Assembly: GCF_028280385.1 (NCBI RefSeq)
Contig: NZ_JANQLX010000001.1
Span: 186,001 to 250,000, forward strand
Length of the DNA: 64,000 bases
Source of the DNA: Allomuricauda sp.
GTDB taxonomy: Bacteria; Bacteroidota; Bacteroidia; Flavobacteriales; Flavobacteriaceae
Direction of reading: 5' to 3'
This document shows positions 38,062-46,703 of the stretch, in pieces (within the stretch, counting starts at the first letter, position 1; each line of letters begins with the position of its first letter). The notes under the pieces were generated by a model. It did no database searches and was not told the DNA's origin. It was given only the letters and a program-made list of their open reading frames with translations. Both the position numbers and the translations under genes were made by a program.

Positions 38062-40299
38062 TTAAATTTTATATCTGAATCCTAAATAATAGGCACTCTC
38101 CAAAACAGGTCCATACAAAATTACGCTGTCAAAATAAGTGCCAAAAGGGTCATTTGCGGATAGAATGGGTGTGTCCTGTGTAAAATTATTGATATTTTCC
38201 CCGCCTAAGTATACTTCAAATTTGTTGGAGAACACTTTGGTAACTTGTGCATTGATCAATACGTAGGAAGGCGAGTGGGAAGCCATTTGAAATTCAACAG
38301 GATTGCCAGCTGTACTGGGCAGTCTTTGCCGCCCCAGCCAATTGGCCGTAAAATCGAAACGCCATTGACCATAGCCGTTCATTAAAGTTTCATAATTCAA
38401 ATTGGTGAAAAACCTATAGGAGGGCTGCAACGGTTTGTCCAATCTTCCACTGACATAGTCCGTTTGCACATCAAAATACTTGTACGTGGCCCTTAGCCTA
38501 AAATCCTGAAGGATTTCATAGTTCAAATCAATCTGGAGGCTGTTGGAAAAGCTTTTTCCGTCCAAATTGTAAAAGGAGACAGCTCTGGGATCTTCCCAAT
38601 CCACTATGACCTGGTTTTCAAACTGGGTACGATAAAAATCAATGGAAAAGTCCATGACGCGGTCCCAGAGGTATAATTTTTGAATAAAGCTCAGCCCGTA
38701 GTTCCACGCTTTTTCTGGCTGCAGACCATAATAATTCCCGTTGTTCCCATTAATATTGATTTGTCTGGAGGAGGCAAACATCTGCTGATTTTCCGCAAAT
38801 ATATTGGCGCCTCGCTTTCCTCTTCCGAACGAAGCCCTAAAACTGGCCTTGTCCCATAGGGAATATCGCAAGTGAAATCTTGGTGTAATAAAATTGCCCA
38901 GATTGTTATGGGTGTCCGCCCTAAGACCAGCAACAAAACTCAATCCTTCCAAGCTGTCAAAGGTATATTCAAAAAAGGCGCCCCCGGAAGTATCGGTTCG
39001 CTCGAAAGGCGTGTTGTTTACCACTTCATCGTAGTTGTCATGTGTAAAACTCAACCCGGTCTTGAATTTGTGCTGGGTACTGCCAATTATGCTATTGAAA
39101 ATGAGATTGGAATAAAAGGAACTATGGTCTATGTCGTATAGGTTTAGTCCGTAATAGGAATCCTGGGAGTGGTTGCTGTAGGCGGTTTGGAATCCGAAGC
39201 TTTGATAGGGCAATTCGGGAAACACATAGCCTATCTTGGATGAAAGGTCCAATCTTGAGGTGTTGATTTCGCTACCCCACGCATTGGTGGTCAATTTGTC
39301 TGTATCCGGATTGAAATCCAGCTGTCCCAATTCTTTATTGTCGGATAAATACTGGGCGTTTGCATAACCTACCCATCCGCTTTCCGGGTCCATGTATTGC
39401 CATCGGTTCATCAGATTGACCTGTTGTGCCAGGGGGGTATCCAGAAAGGAATCGCCATTATTGTCAATATAGCCGTTTCTCAAGTTGGCATGAATATAAA
39501 GTCCCACCCCAAGTTCATCTGAAATATTGTGATTTATACGGCTATTGAATTCGTACCGCTCAAAATTGTTGGCATACATATTCAGAAAGAATCGCTTATC
39601 CGTCAGAGGTTTGACGAGCTCGCTGTTGATATGGCCAGAGATACTCTCAAACCCATTGAGCACACTCCCGGCCCCCTTGGTAATCTGGATGGCTTCAATC
39701 CATGAGCCTGGAATAAATGAGAGCCCAAATATCTGGGAGGCCCCACGAATGGAAGGCATATTTTCCTGGGTGAACATAAGGTATGGACTGTTCAATCCCA
39801 ACATTTGTATTTGTTTTGCCCCTAACACTGCATCGGAAATATTGACATCCACGGATGGATTGGTTTCAAAACTCTCCGAAAGGTTGCAACAGGCCGCCTT
39901 CAACATCTCCCGACTGTCCACGGTTACCACGTTTTGAGCTTTAAAAAGGGATTTCTGCAGCGGAGCAACCCTTTTCTCGAGTATAATTTCCTCAAGTTCA
40001 ACAATGGGATAAAGAATGATATTTCCCAAATTTGGCCGGTTTACCAAAATAGTGTCCGATCTAAAACCAATGGAACTGATGACCAGTTTTTTCAAATCCG
40101 ATCTATAGGGAATCTTGAAATTTCCAGATTCGTCAGTGGAGGTACCCACGCTACTTTCCAGGTAATACACATTGGCGTCCTGTAATGGAATATTATCCTT
40201 TTCATTTCTAAATTCCATAACCCTTCCCTTCACTTGGATTTGGGATATTGCACTGTTCCAAACAAAGAAAGAAAGTAGAATAAAAAAGGTTGTTCTCAT
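38062..40299 (-). CDS. TonB-dependent receptor, probably metal related
   Basis: A 745-residue outer-membrane receptor. It carries a signal peptide, a carboxypeptidase-like regulatory beta-sandwich (KGRVMEFRNEKDNIPLQDAN), a plug with SFETNPSVDVNISDAVLGA and GSVLNGFESISGHIN, and a barrel ending in ESAYYLGFRYKI, whose aromatic position suits BAM recognition. The plug includes an adjacent Cys pair in LKAACCNLSESF. Pairing with an HMA protein suggests uptake of a metal or metal chelate; the substrate is not determinable. It is divergent from a small secreted-protein gene. Confidence 0.86.
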   Translation of the reverse strand: MRTTFFILLSFFVWNSAISQIQVKGRVMEFRNEKDNIPLQDANVYYLESSVGTSTDESGNFKIPYRSDLKKLVISSIGFRSDTILVNRPNLGNIILYPIVELEEIILEKRVAPLQKSLFKAQNVVTVDSREMLKAACCNLSESFETNPSVDVNISDAVLGAKQIQMLGLNSPYLMFTQENMPSIRGASQIFGLSFIPGSWIEAIQITKGAGSVLNGFESISGHINSELVKPLTDKRFFLNMYANNFERYEFNSRINHNISDELGVGLYIHANLRNGYIDNNGDSFLDTPLAQQVNLMNRWQYMDPESGWVGYANAQYLSDNKELGQLDFNPDTDKLTTNAWGSEINTSRLDLSSKIGYVFPELPYQSFGFQTAYSNHSQDSYYGLNLYDIDHSSFYSNLIFNSIIGSTQHKFKTGLSFTHDNYDEVVNNTPFERTDTSGGAFFEYTFDSLEGLSFVAGLRADTHNNLGNFITPRFHLRYSLWDKASFRASFGRGKRGANIFAENQQMFASSRQININGNNGNYYGLQPEKAWNYGLSFIQKLYLWDRVMDFSIDFYRTQFENQVIVDWEDPRAVSFYNLDGKSFSNSLQIDLNYEILQDFRLRATYKYFDVQTDYVSGRLDKPLQPSYRFFTNLNYETLMNGYGQWRFDFTANWLGRQRLPSTAGNPVEFQMASHSPSYVLINAQVTKVFSNKFEVYLGGENINNFTQDTPILSANDPFGTYFDSVILYGPVLESAYYLGFRYKI

Positions 40300-40492
40300 C
40301 GAAGTTGATAAGTGAGCAATTGGGGCTTAAAACTAGGCTTTTATACCCTTATTACAAGATTATGTGCCTAACTTTAACAATGGAATGTAGTTCATAGATT
40401 TTTTTTGGTCTTTATCAGATTTTAAGTTCAAAGGGGCACTTTCGCAGTACTTTTAACGTGAATAGATCTGATTCCTTTTTAAAGGAATTAAA

Positions 40493-40879
40493 ATGAAGGG
40501 ATTTTTAGTTTTTTGGGGTATCACTTTTTTTGTTTTCCTAATCGGAATTTCATGGAATTGCAATGCCCAGCGTAAATCAAGCCAAGTTCAAGATACACAG
40601 ATCAGGATTGTAAATGAAAGCAGCTTGACATTTATGAATGTTAACTTATTTTCAATGAAGTTCCCTGATTTGTACCCTGGGGATACCACTGACTATAAGG
40701 TGCTGAATTACGATTCCCTGGAGGACGACCCTTTGATTTATTGCACGAACGAAGGTGTAAGGTATGCGAGTTACGTCGTCATCCCTGGGGATGACGTAGA
40801 ATACTATACCTACGCGATAGACAGTGTAAGTAACAGAATAATATATATAAGCTCAAGAGAAGAGTTGAAACATCACTAA
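40493..40879 (+). CDS. Small secreted protein of unknown function (128 aa)
   Basis: I do not recognise the family. The product has an N-terminal hydrophobic signal (FLVFWGITFFVFLIGISW) with a possible cleavage after NCNAQ. The mature part of about 100 residues is rich in Tyr, Asp and Ser, including YPGDTTDYKVLNYDSLEDD and VVIPGDDVEYYTYAIDSVSN, and looks like a compact beta-sandwich. No Cys remains after cleavage except one in IYCTNEG. It lies 30 bp before the second CapK-like gene on the same strand and is probably read with it. Confidence 0.65.
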   Translation: MKGFLVFWGITFFVFLIGISWNCNAQRKSSQVQDTQIRIVNESSLTFMNVNLFSMKFPDLYPGDTTDYKVLNYDSLEDDPLIYCTNEGVRYASYVVIPGDDVEYYTYAIDSVSNRIIYISSREELKHH

Positions 40880-40909
40880 AAGCAAAGTTCCCCGCTGATA
40901 GATTTATAT

Positions 40910-42292
40910 ATGATCAAACTATTGGAACAACTTCGAAGAACCGCTTTTTGGACGCTTGATTGGTTCAAGGGTGGCAAAATAGGACGACATTACAGGGAAG
41001 TTAAATTGATACAAAACAACCCCCGGTCTCCTAAATCCATAGCGTTAAGGGAGGGACATCTGGCCAAGATCATCGGTCACGCGGTAAAAACGGTACCCTA
41101 CTACTTTGATATTTCAGAGAAAGAAGTATCATTGGAGCACTTCCCTGTGGTAAACAAACAAATAGTTCGGGAACAGTTTGGGCTGATGCGCAGCCAAACC
41201 TATATGAACAAATACAGCCATCAGGTTTTGACCAGTGGTTCCACGGGCAAACCCTTTAAAATTCTTCATGACAAAAACAAAAGGGATAGAAACACGGCGG
41301 ATACTATTTTCTTTGCCGAGCGGGCTGGATTTAAGGTCGGAGCCAAGTTGTACTATCTAAGATTATGGGATAAACAATACCAATTGGGCAAGTTAAAGTC
41401 ATTTGTGCAAAACATGCACGCCCAATCCGTGGATGATCTTGGAGAAGAAAATATCGCCCAACTTTTGCAAGGTTTTGAGCAAAGCAAATCGGCTATAAAC
41501 TTGCTGGCCTATACATCTGCCCTTGATTCCATTTGTAAATACTTGGATGAGCATTATCAAAGACCTTTAAAGTGTACAACAACATCCGCCATCGCGGTTG
41601 CCGAGGCCTTGGGACCTGTGGTCAAGGAAAAAATGGCCAAATACTTCAACGTGGAGGTAATATCCAGATATTCCAATAGCGAAAATGGGATTTTATCACA
41701 GCAAAGGTTGAACGAAACAGAAGGTCATTTTGAAATCAATGCGGCAAGCTACCATGTGGAAATTTTGGATTTGAACCATGACCGCCCCGTTAAGAAAGGG
41801 GAAGTGGGTAGAATTGTGATCACGGATTTGTTCAATTATTCCATGCCGTTGATCAGATATGATACCGGGGATGTAGGCATGATGGCGGAAAATCCGGAAA
41901 CAGGATCATGGGTATTTACTAAGGTTGATGGAAGAAAAATGGATATGTTCACCAATACCAAGGGCGAGTACATTTCCAGTCACATCATTCACCATATCCT
42001 ACAATTCAAAGGGATCGAGCAGTTTCAATTTGTCCAGGAAGGGAAGAAATATGTGATTAAACTTAAAATGGCCGAAAAGCTGGATGCCCGGGATGAGGAT
42101 GCCCTAAAAAAACAGTATTTGGAATATTTTGGCGACGATGCACTTCTCAAAATCCAGTATGTGGACGATATTCCCCTGCTTGCATCCGGAAAAAGAAAAT
42201 TGGTGGTCAACAAGACAAAAGGCAGTAAGCCAACGCCTCCGTCCACATCAAAACAGGAAGAAGACAGCATAGATTTTATGCTTACCCCTTAA
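40910..42292 (+). CDS. CapK-like/phenylacetate-CoA-ligase-like adenylate-forming enzyme (copy 2)
   Basis: A 460-residue paralogue of the gene at 32314-33642. Shared landmarks are the N-terminal FWTLDWFKGGKI, the P-loop LTSGSTGKPFKIL (here with the Lys), RDRNTADTIFFAERAGF, VISRYSNSENGIL and MPLIRYDTGDVGMM. The C-terminus carries a Pro/Ser/Thr- and acid-rich tail (about the last 25 residues) absent from copy 1. Activation of a carboxylic acid as adenylate for transfer to a glycan is the likely chemistry. It converges on, and overlaps by 4 bp, the sugar transferase gene that opens the polysaccharide locus. Confidence 0.8.
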   Translation: MIKLLEQLRRTAFWTLDWFKGGKIGRHYREVKLIQNNPRSPKSIALREGHLAKIIGHAVKTVPYYFDISEKEVSLEHFPVVNKQIVREQFGLMRSQTYMNKYSHQVLTSGSTGKPFKILHDKNKRDRNTADTIFFAERAGFKVGAKLYYLRLWDKQYQLGKLKSFVQNMHAQSVDDLGEENIAQLLQGFEQSKSAINLLAYTSALDSICKYLDEHYQRPLKCTTTSAIAVAEALGPVVKEKMAKYFNVEVISRYSNSENGILSQQRLNETEGHFEINAASYHVEILDLNHDRPVKKGEVGRIVITDLFNYSMPLIRYDTGDVGMMAENPETGSWVFTKVDGRKMDMFTNTKGEYISSHIIHHILQFKGIEQFQFVQEGKKYVIKLKMAEKLDARDEDALKKQYLEYFGDDALLKIQYVDDIPLLASGKRKLVVNKTKGSKPTPPSTSKQEEDSIDFMLTP

Positions 42293-42930
42293 TCATCCGG
42301 TTGGGAATTTTCGGCAGCCTTCTGTTGTCGGTATACATCAAAGTCGGGCATTCCCGATTCTGAATCCAAAGCCACATCTTTGCTGTCCAACACCTTTAGA
42401 GCGGTCTTGAAAAGTATTTGCAGATCCAATCCTAAAGAAATATTCTTCACATATTCAATATCCTTTTGCAGCCTGCGGTCCCAATCCAGTAAATTCCTTC
42501 CTGATATCTGTGCCAGTCCGGTCACCCCTGGTCTTACCGTATGTCTTATTTGCTCCTCTTTGGTGTAGTAGGGCAGATACCTTACCCGTAGTGGTCTTGG
42601 CCCGATCAAACTCATATCCCCTTTGATGATGCTCAGTAGTTGTGGGATTTCATCCAAACTGGTTTTACGCAGGAAGGTACCAAACTTGGTGACCCTGAGG
42701 TCATCCGGGAGTAATTTCCCATCAGGCCCTTTTTTGTCGGTCATTGTTTTGAATTTCAGGATGGAAAAGATTTTTTCATTTTTTCCGGGTCGCGGTTGCA
42801 AGAAAAATGGTTTGCCCTCATTTACAAACAATAAGATGCCCCAAATGATGGTAAAAATGGGAAAAAGAACTATAAATCCGATGATGGATAAAACAAGGTC
42901 CAAAACACGCTTTAGGAAAAATCTATACAT
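42289..42930 (-). CDS. Initiating sugar-1-phosphate transferase (bacterial sugar transferase, PglC/WcaJ type)
   Basis: A 213-residue monotopic phosphoglycosyltransferase that loads the first sugar-phosphate onto undecaprenyl phosphate. One N-terminal membrane segment (LDLVLSIIGFIVLFPIFTII) is followed by the catalytic domain with ILKFKTM, the Asp-Glu pair in KTSLDEIPQLLSIIKGDMSL, IGPRPL and VRPGVTGLAQISGRN. The short form without the five-helix N-terminal domain is PglC-like. It is transcribed away from the main plus-strand locus and shares the divergent region 42931-43261 with the beta-helix lipoprotein gene. Confidence 0.92.
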   Translation of the reverse strand: MYRFFLKRVLDLVLSIIGFIVLFPIFTIIWGILLFVNEGKPFFLQPRPGKNEKIFSILKFKTMTDKKGPDGKLLPDDLRVTKFGTFLRKTSLDEIPQLLSIIKGDMSLIGPRPLRVRYLPYYTKEEQIRHTVRPGVTGLAQISGRNLLDWDRRLQKDIEYVKNISLGLDLQILFKTALKVLDSKDVALDSESGMPDFDVYRQQKAAENSQPDD

Positions 42931-43119
42931 TTTAAATTTTAAGAATCAGGAAATTTTTTGTTATAGAATGATTTTCTGTTGTTTTTATTGCTTTGATTTA
43001 TTGATATTTGCAATACGAACATTTTGAAAAGGGGGAGCGAGAAGAGTTGAGTCACGTTCATTGAGGCCAAAATTCATCAAAAAAAGGCTTTAAAGTGTTA
43101 AGCGATGTTAAAATTTACT

Positions 43120-43150
43120 GCATTTCATCGATAAAACACTTCGTCGAAAT
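43120..43150. promoter_or_regulatory. Two palindrome-like motif copies
   Basis: GCATTTCATCGAT (43120-43132) is followed, centre to centre 19 bp away, by TTCGTCGAAAT (43140-43150). The second is the right-hand half plus core of the same inverted repeat. Together they resemble tandem sites for a dimeric regulator. Confidence 0.4.
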
Positions 43151-43181
43151 CCAAAATTTAAACAGCTGCGTATTAGGGGGT

Positions 43182-43195
43182 GTATTTCATCGAAT
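43182..43195. promoter_or_regulatory. Palindrome-like motif copy proximal to the beta-helix lipoprotein gene
   Basis: GTATTTCATCGAAT has the same ATTTCATCGA core as 43122-43131. It lies about 40 bp upstream of the loose -7 element at 43230. Confidence 0.42.
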
Positions 43196-43261
43196 AATTT
43201 CGTTTTTGAACGATTTTAGTTTGAAGATGTACTAATTTTAACCTCAAATATTCGTAGCACT

Positions 43262-45310
43262 ATGAAGTTTACTTATCCCCACAATCTACCTACTATGCTA
43301 TTTATTGCCATTTTTGTACTTTTCTTTCAATCTTGCGCCAAAGATAGCGATCTGTTCCTTGATTATGTAATTGATCCCGAAGAAGAAGTTATTGATTCTG
43401 AAGACCCTGACGAAAATAGTGAGGATCCAGATGATAATGACGACAATCCGGATAATGGTGATGACAACAATCCTGATGATGGAGACGATGATGATTCCGG
43501 TATACCGGATTTTCCTGAGGATCCCGAAGATCCTGTGAACCCAAATAAGATTGAGGGGACCTATACCCCGGAGTCTGCGGCTGATTTGGCCGACCCAGCC
43601 CACACCAGCTTTAAAGCGATAATCTCAAAATCATTCACCTGTGATGGATGTACCTTGGCTCCAAACCAGACCATTGAACCTGCAGGTGGGGTCATCAGTG
43701 GATCTAATATCAATCTAAACGGAGCCTATATTGAAAACACTTACAAACAAGCGTTTTCACCAAATGCGGAATTTAGTTCTGTGTATGAAGGTTCAAGGGT
43801 AAGCCCCGAGGCTTTCGGTGCCGTGTCTGGAGATAATGTTGATGACAATGATGCCATTGACGCCTTGATCAACAACTGTGCTTTGGCCATCGGTGCGAAA
43901 GATGGTTCATATATCAAGAACCGACCCTCCAATTATAGAAGGAACGGTATTATTAACTGGAACCTAAATGGGTCCGAGATTAAAATTACCAGTGCGGCCA
44001 ATTTCCGCACGGGCACGGTTTCCGTTGATGCTGTATTTGATATGACCAATATCTCCCCATCTTTTTACAATGGTGAATTTGACGGTACCGATGCATATGG
44101 AAGGCTATTCTATCTTCACGGTCAAAATCATTTCTCATTCAGAAATCTATGGGTTCACAATCTGTATTCACCCAATGCCATTAGGGCCGTTGCATTTAGA
44201 TTCTCTATCAACGCAACCGGTTCCGGGTTTAGCTATGGAGAATTCAAGAATAACCTTATCGAGGACATTGTGGCACAAGGAGATGGAAACTACAATGACA
44301 CCCATGGAATTGCAAAAGCCTGGTGGTATTCCTTTAGCGGAATGACGTCATCTACCAGTTTTGACATCGTATATCAAAACAATGTTGTGAGAAACATTAT
44401 TGGTGATGACGCCGAAGGGTTCTATGCAATTGGAGGAGCAAACGTTAGTCATAATGGTAAGTTTACTTTTGACAATGAAGACTATCGTAACTGTACCAGA
44501 AGGGCAATCAAGGTTTGTGTTTCCAACGTGGAAATTAAGAACAGTTACTTTGAGGAAATTCCACAGTCCATGTTCAATTCAGCACAGCAAATGGGATCTA
44601 TGGTCGATTTCTTCAGTACCAGTTCTGGAAACCTGATTGAAAACATTTGGATTCATGATAACGTCATTAGAACCGTACCTGGTAACAATGCACATTATTA
44701 CTTGCTATCCGTTACGGATGCCAAGAATGTGACCATTGAGAACAATACAGTGACCATGGAAAATACAGGAAACTATGGAGGCATCAGACTAGGGTCCAAT
44801 ACCAGTATTTATAGCGGAGCACTCCAGAACGTAAAAATTCGCAACAATGTGCTCAACAACTGTTATGTAAATACCATGACCAAATATGCTCCAGTTAACA
44901 ATCAGCCCATAGAAATTGACAACAATGAATTCAACTTTACCTCAACCTTGGGTGTGGATGTTGCCGCGTTGAGATTTTCAGCAGGGAATGGGGCGCATGG
45001 CTACATTAATTTCACCAACAATGACATTAATGTGAACATGGGCTCACCAAATGGAATTAATGGGGTTTTGGCAAGTAACGGCGTTGATGTTGTAGGAGTA
45101 ACCTTGGATAATGTTAGCGTAACCTATAGCAATGGAAGTTCTGCAAGACCATTTGGTTACCTACGTGGAAGTCTGAACAACTCCAATACCATAAAAAATT
45201 GCTCTCTTGAAGGGGCGAGTGGAACTGAGTCCTTGGTGGTGAACGGTTCTCAATCAGCACAAATAACGAATAGTACGGATGCTAATGGTAATCCAATTAC
45301 CATGAAGTAA
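43262..45310 (+). CDS. Lipoprotein with Asp-rich linker and right-handed parallel beta-helix
   Basis: A 682-residue protein. The lipobox is FFQSCAKDSD (Cys near residue 22), followed by LFLDYVIDPEEE and an Asp/Asn/Pro-rich linker up to about residue 95. The rest (about 100-680) is built of repeating short beta-strands with Asn ladders, for example FKNNLIEDI, YQNNVVRNI, IHDNVIRTV, IENNTVTME, IRNNVLNNC and FTNNDINVN. This is typical of pectate-lyase-superfamily beta-helix proteins. A surface polysaccharide lyase or binding protein acting on the locus product is inferred; no catalytic residues can be assigned. A strong terminator follows. Confidence 0.83.
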   Translation: MKFTYPHNLPTMLFIAIFVLFFQSCAKDSDLFLDYVIDPEEEVIDSEDPDENSEDPDDNDDNPDNGDDNNPDDGDDDDSGIPDFPEDPEDPVNPNKIEGTYTPESAADLADPAHTSFKAIISKSFTCDGCTLAPNQTIEPAGGVISGSNINLNGAYIENTYKQAFSPNAEFSSVYEGSRVSPEAFGAVSGDNVDDNDAIDALINNCALAIGAKDGSYIKNRPSNYRRNGIINWNLNGSEIKITSAANFRTGTVSVDAVFDMTNISPSFYNGEFDGTDAYGRLFYLHGQNHFSFRNLWVHNLYSPNAIRAVAFRFSINATGSGFSYGEFKNNLIEDIVAQGDGNYNDTHGIAKAWWYSFSGMTSSTSFDIVYQNNVVRNIIGDDAEGFYAIGGANVSHNGKFTFDNEDYRNCTRRAIKVCVSNVEIKNSYFEEIPQSMFNSAQQMGSMVDFFSTSSGNLIENIWIHDNVIRTVPGNNAHYYLLSVTDAKNVTIENNTVTMENTGNYGGIRLGSNTSIYSGALQNVKIRNNVLNNCYVNTMTKYAPVNNQPIEIDNNEFNFTSTLGVDVAALRFSAGNGAHGYINFTNNDINVNMGSPNGINGVLASNGVDVVGVTLDNVSVTYSNGSSARPFGYLRGSLNNSNTIKNCSLEGASGTESLVVNGSQSAQITNSTDANGNPITMK

Positions 45311-45363
45311 TGGTTTTTGGATTGGTCTTGATGGATTAAATGACCGAAGTACTTGAACTTATT

Positions 45364-45408
45364 AAAACATAGGATTTATACCAATTGGATAAATCCTATG
45401 TTTTATTT
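45364..45408 (+). terminator. Strong intrinsic terminator
   Basis: A perfect 16-bp stem (45364-45379 with 45389-45404), core ACATAGGATTTAT/ATAAATCCTATGT, and a 9-nt loop. A T-rich tail follows, downstream of the beta-helix gene and 53 bp before the deacetylase ATG, so the two lipoprotein genes are probably separate transcripts. Confidence 0.85.
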
Positions 45409-45461
45409 TAAACACCATTTATACATTGGATAAAACTTTGTCGTCAATTTCGAGAATCTTC

Positions 45462-46676
45462 ATGAAGTATCTCAAATATTTCCTTGTTGTAAGTTTTTTT
45501 TTCGCTGGTTTTAACCTTAGTTCCTGTTCTGATGACAAAGAGCTGTTTATCCAGAGTATCATCGAAGATGACAATCAGGATAACGGAAATGATGAGGATG
45601 GGGACGGTAATGACGGGGCAGATGATGACACCGATAATCAAGATTCAACCGATGACGGTGACCAAACGGATGACAATGAAAATCCTGATGACCCAGACCC
45701 GGATCCAGATGACGACAATCCAGATACAGGTGAGCCACCGGTGGTCGATGAAAATATAACAGTGGCGACTTGGAAAAACTTTGCTGATGCTGCCATATCC
45801 CATACATGGGACGACAGTTACGATCAACAAATTGAAATAGCCGTTCCCTTGTTCGATTCCTACAATATGAACACCACCTTGTATATGCTGCCCAATAAAA
45901 TTGATAATTGGCAGCCTTACAGGAATGCTTACCAAAATGGCCATGAAATTGCGAGTCACACTATGAGCCATCCCTCGTTTGACGGGTTGGATAGGGAAAG
46001 AGTTGAGGCCGAACTTAAAAACTCAAAGGAAATCATTACGCAGAACATGGATTATTCTGAGTGTCACACCATGGCATATCCATTTTGTGATACTGAAAAC
46101 TATAATTTAACTGAGCAATACTACATAGCTGCGAGAGGTTGTCAAGGCCGGGTCGAGAAATCGACACCGGATGATTTCATGGAAATTGCCGCCATACTAT
46201 GTGGTGAAGGCACGGCTAATTTCACCACAACACACCTCAACAATATTGCGCAATCTGCCGCACAAGAAAATGGGTGGGCCGTGTATTTGTTTCATATGAT
46301 AGACGGTACCGGAGGTTTTAACATTAGTTCCAATACCCTGGGCCAACACCTCCAGTTCTTGGATAATAATGGCGAAAAATATTGGGTGGACAGTTTTTTA
46401 AACGTTGTTAAGTACATCAGGGAACGAAATAATATTACCGTTCATTTGTTGCGTGAAGATGCCTCGGAAATTGCAATTTCATGTACCGACAACCTGGATG
46501 ACAACATCTATAATTTTCCGATAACATTGAAGAAAGAGATTCCATCCAATTGGGCAAATGCCACTGCTGAACAAGCTTCTGTTAGTATGGAGTCGTATAT
46601 TTTGGAGGAGGCAGGAAAAAAATATCTTGTATTTAATGTTGTGCCGGATGGTGGTGATATTATCATTGCACCATAG
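45462..46676 (+). CDS. Polysaccharide deacetylase (NodB/CE4-like) lipoprotein with Asp-rich linker
   Basis: From ATG 45462 the product is 404 residues; a TTG at 45426 would only extend the signal. The lipobox LSSCSDDKELF (Cys near residue 21) is followed by FIQSIIEDD and about 65 residues of Asp/Asn/Pro/Gly low complexity. The NodB-type domain has the metal motif SHTWDDSYDQQ and HEIASHTMSHPSF (HxxxH), then MAYPFCDTEN and LFHMIDGTGGF. The family removes N- or O-acetyl groups from polysaccharides, here probably in the outer membrane or extracellularly. The linker and the C-x-x-D-x-x-LF start are shared with the beta-helix lipoprotein upstream. Confidence 0.87.
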   Translation: MKYLKYFLVVSFFFAGFNLSSCSDDKELFIQSIIEDDNQDNGNDEDGDGNDGADDDTDNQDSTDDGDQTDDNENPDDPDPDPDDDNPDTGEPPVVDENITVATWKNFADAAISHTWDDSYDQQIEIAVPLFDSYNMNTTLYMLPNKIDNWQPYRNAYQNGHEIASHTMSHPSFDGLDRERVEAELKNSKEIITQNMDYSECHTMAYPFCDTENYNLTEQYYIAARGCQGRVEKSTPDDFMEIAAILCGEGTANFTTTHLNNIAQSAAQENGWAVYLFHMIDGTGGFNISSNTLGQHLQFLDNNGEKYWVDSFLNVVKYIRERNNITVHLLREDASEIAISCTDNLDDNIYNFPITLKKEIPSNWANATAEQASVSMESYILEEAGKKYLVFNVVPDGGDIIIAP

Positions 46677-46703
46677 TTGGCAAAAAGCCTTCAATCATAA
46701 GTC

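Larger units (their letters stand above)
42931..43261. promoter_or_regulatory. 331-bp divergent regulatory region with clustered TTTCRWCGA motifs
   Basis: No gene is visible. It separates the sugar transferase (minus) and beta-helix lipoprotein (plus) starts. Three motif copies sit at 43120-43132, 43140-43150 and 43182-43195. A loose promoter for the plus-strand gene is TTTG (43205-43208), then 21 bp, then TACTAATTTT (43230-43239), placing the last motif about 40 bp upstream of the -7 element. Confidence 0.5.
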
